Assembly (NCBI GenBank): GCA_026391975.1
Contig: JAPLDB010000081.1
Span: 937-48,610 of the forward strand
Length of the DNA stretch: 47,674 bases
Direction of reading: 5' to 3'
Source: Bacteroidota bacterium
GTDB taxonomy: Bacteria > Bacteroidota > Bacteroidia > AKYH767-A > 2013-40CM-41-45
Positions 47,202 to 47,674 of this stretch are shown in pieces. The notes beneath the pieces are model-generated. The model saw only the letters and a program-made list of their open reading frames with translations. It was not told the DNA's origin and searched no databases. A program made the translations under genes and the position numbers. How positions within the stretch are numbered: the stretch's first letter is position 1; every line of letters begins with the position of its first letter.

Positions 47202-47674
47202 ATGGGTAAAGAAACAAAAAAAGGGAATGTCGTCAATCAAAAGCCAACCGCAAAAGGAAAACAGTTTGAATTAAAATTAGGAGTTATTCATCCTCATTCG
47301 GCTGGAATGGATATTGGCGCCAAAAGCATTTTTGTGTCTTATCAAGGCACAGATGGTGTTCAGGTTTTAAAAGAAGTACAGGCGTTTACTGCGGACTTGC
47401 GAATACTCTCAAGCGAACTGCTACTTGCAGGGGTCACGCACCTGGCAATGGAAGCAACTGGAGTCTACTGGATGTCTGTATTTGAGATCTTGACCGATGC
47501 GGGTATTCATGTATCGGTGGTCAATCCGCGTCACTACAAAAATGTCGAGGCGGAAAAAACAGATGTCAAAGATTGCCAATGGCTGCACCAATTGCATGCA
47601 CACGGGTTGATGCGCAACTCTTTTATTGCACAGGAACTAAGTAGGGAGTTACGTTCCTATATTCATGAACGAAA
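47202..47674 (+). CDS. IS110 family transposase, N-terminal DEDD domain (truncated by window end)
   Basis: Own translation: MGKETKKGNVVNQ...LGVIHPHSAGMDIGAKSIFVSYQG...THLAMEATGVYWMSVFEILTDAGIHVSVVNPRHYKNVEAEKTDVKDCQWLHQLHAHGLMRNSFI; acidic residues in GMDIG, MEATGVYW, KTDVKDCQWL. No stop before window end. Confidence 0.93.
   Translation, partial: MGKETKKGNVVNQKPTAKGKQFELKLGVIHPHSAGMDIGAKSIFVSYQGTDGVQVLKEVQAFTADLRILSSELLLAGVTHLAMEATGVYWMSVFEILTDAGIHVSVVNPRHYKNVEAEKTDVKDCQWLHQLHAHGLMRNSFIAQELSRELRSYIHER

Overview
A Bacteroidetes-type chromosomal segment. Most of it is conserved housekeeping: rsmA, lysC, serA, fbp, msrB, a complete division/cell-wall (dcw) cluster mraZ-rsmH-ftsL-ftsI-murE-mraY-murD-ftsW-murG-murC-ftsQ-ftsA-ftsZ, anmK, the type IX secretion/gliding operon gldK-gldL-gldM-gldN with a porP/sprF-like gene, a formimidoylglutamase-like gene and topA. 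The accessory parts are: (1) at the left end, a tightly overlapping minus-strand cassette ACP / condensation-like acyltransferase / FAD oxidoreductase / AMP-ligase, divergent from a CrtI/CrtD-like desaturase; (2) a DUF1571-like protein with an apparent internal LysM, followed by a 128-bp tandem copy of its 3' end whose differences look coding-constrained; (3) a RAYT-like Y1 transposase gene bracketed by inverted copies of a REP-like hairpin; (4) at the right edge, the 5' part of an IS110-family transposase (missed by the ORF track because it runs off the window), preceded by a highly structured non-coding stretch that is a candidate bridge RNA; (5) several families of dispersed palindromic repeats in intergenic gaps. 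All assignments are from reading sequence and motifs; no database search was run.
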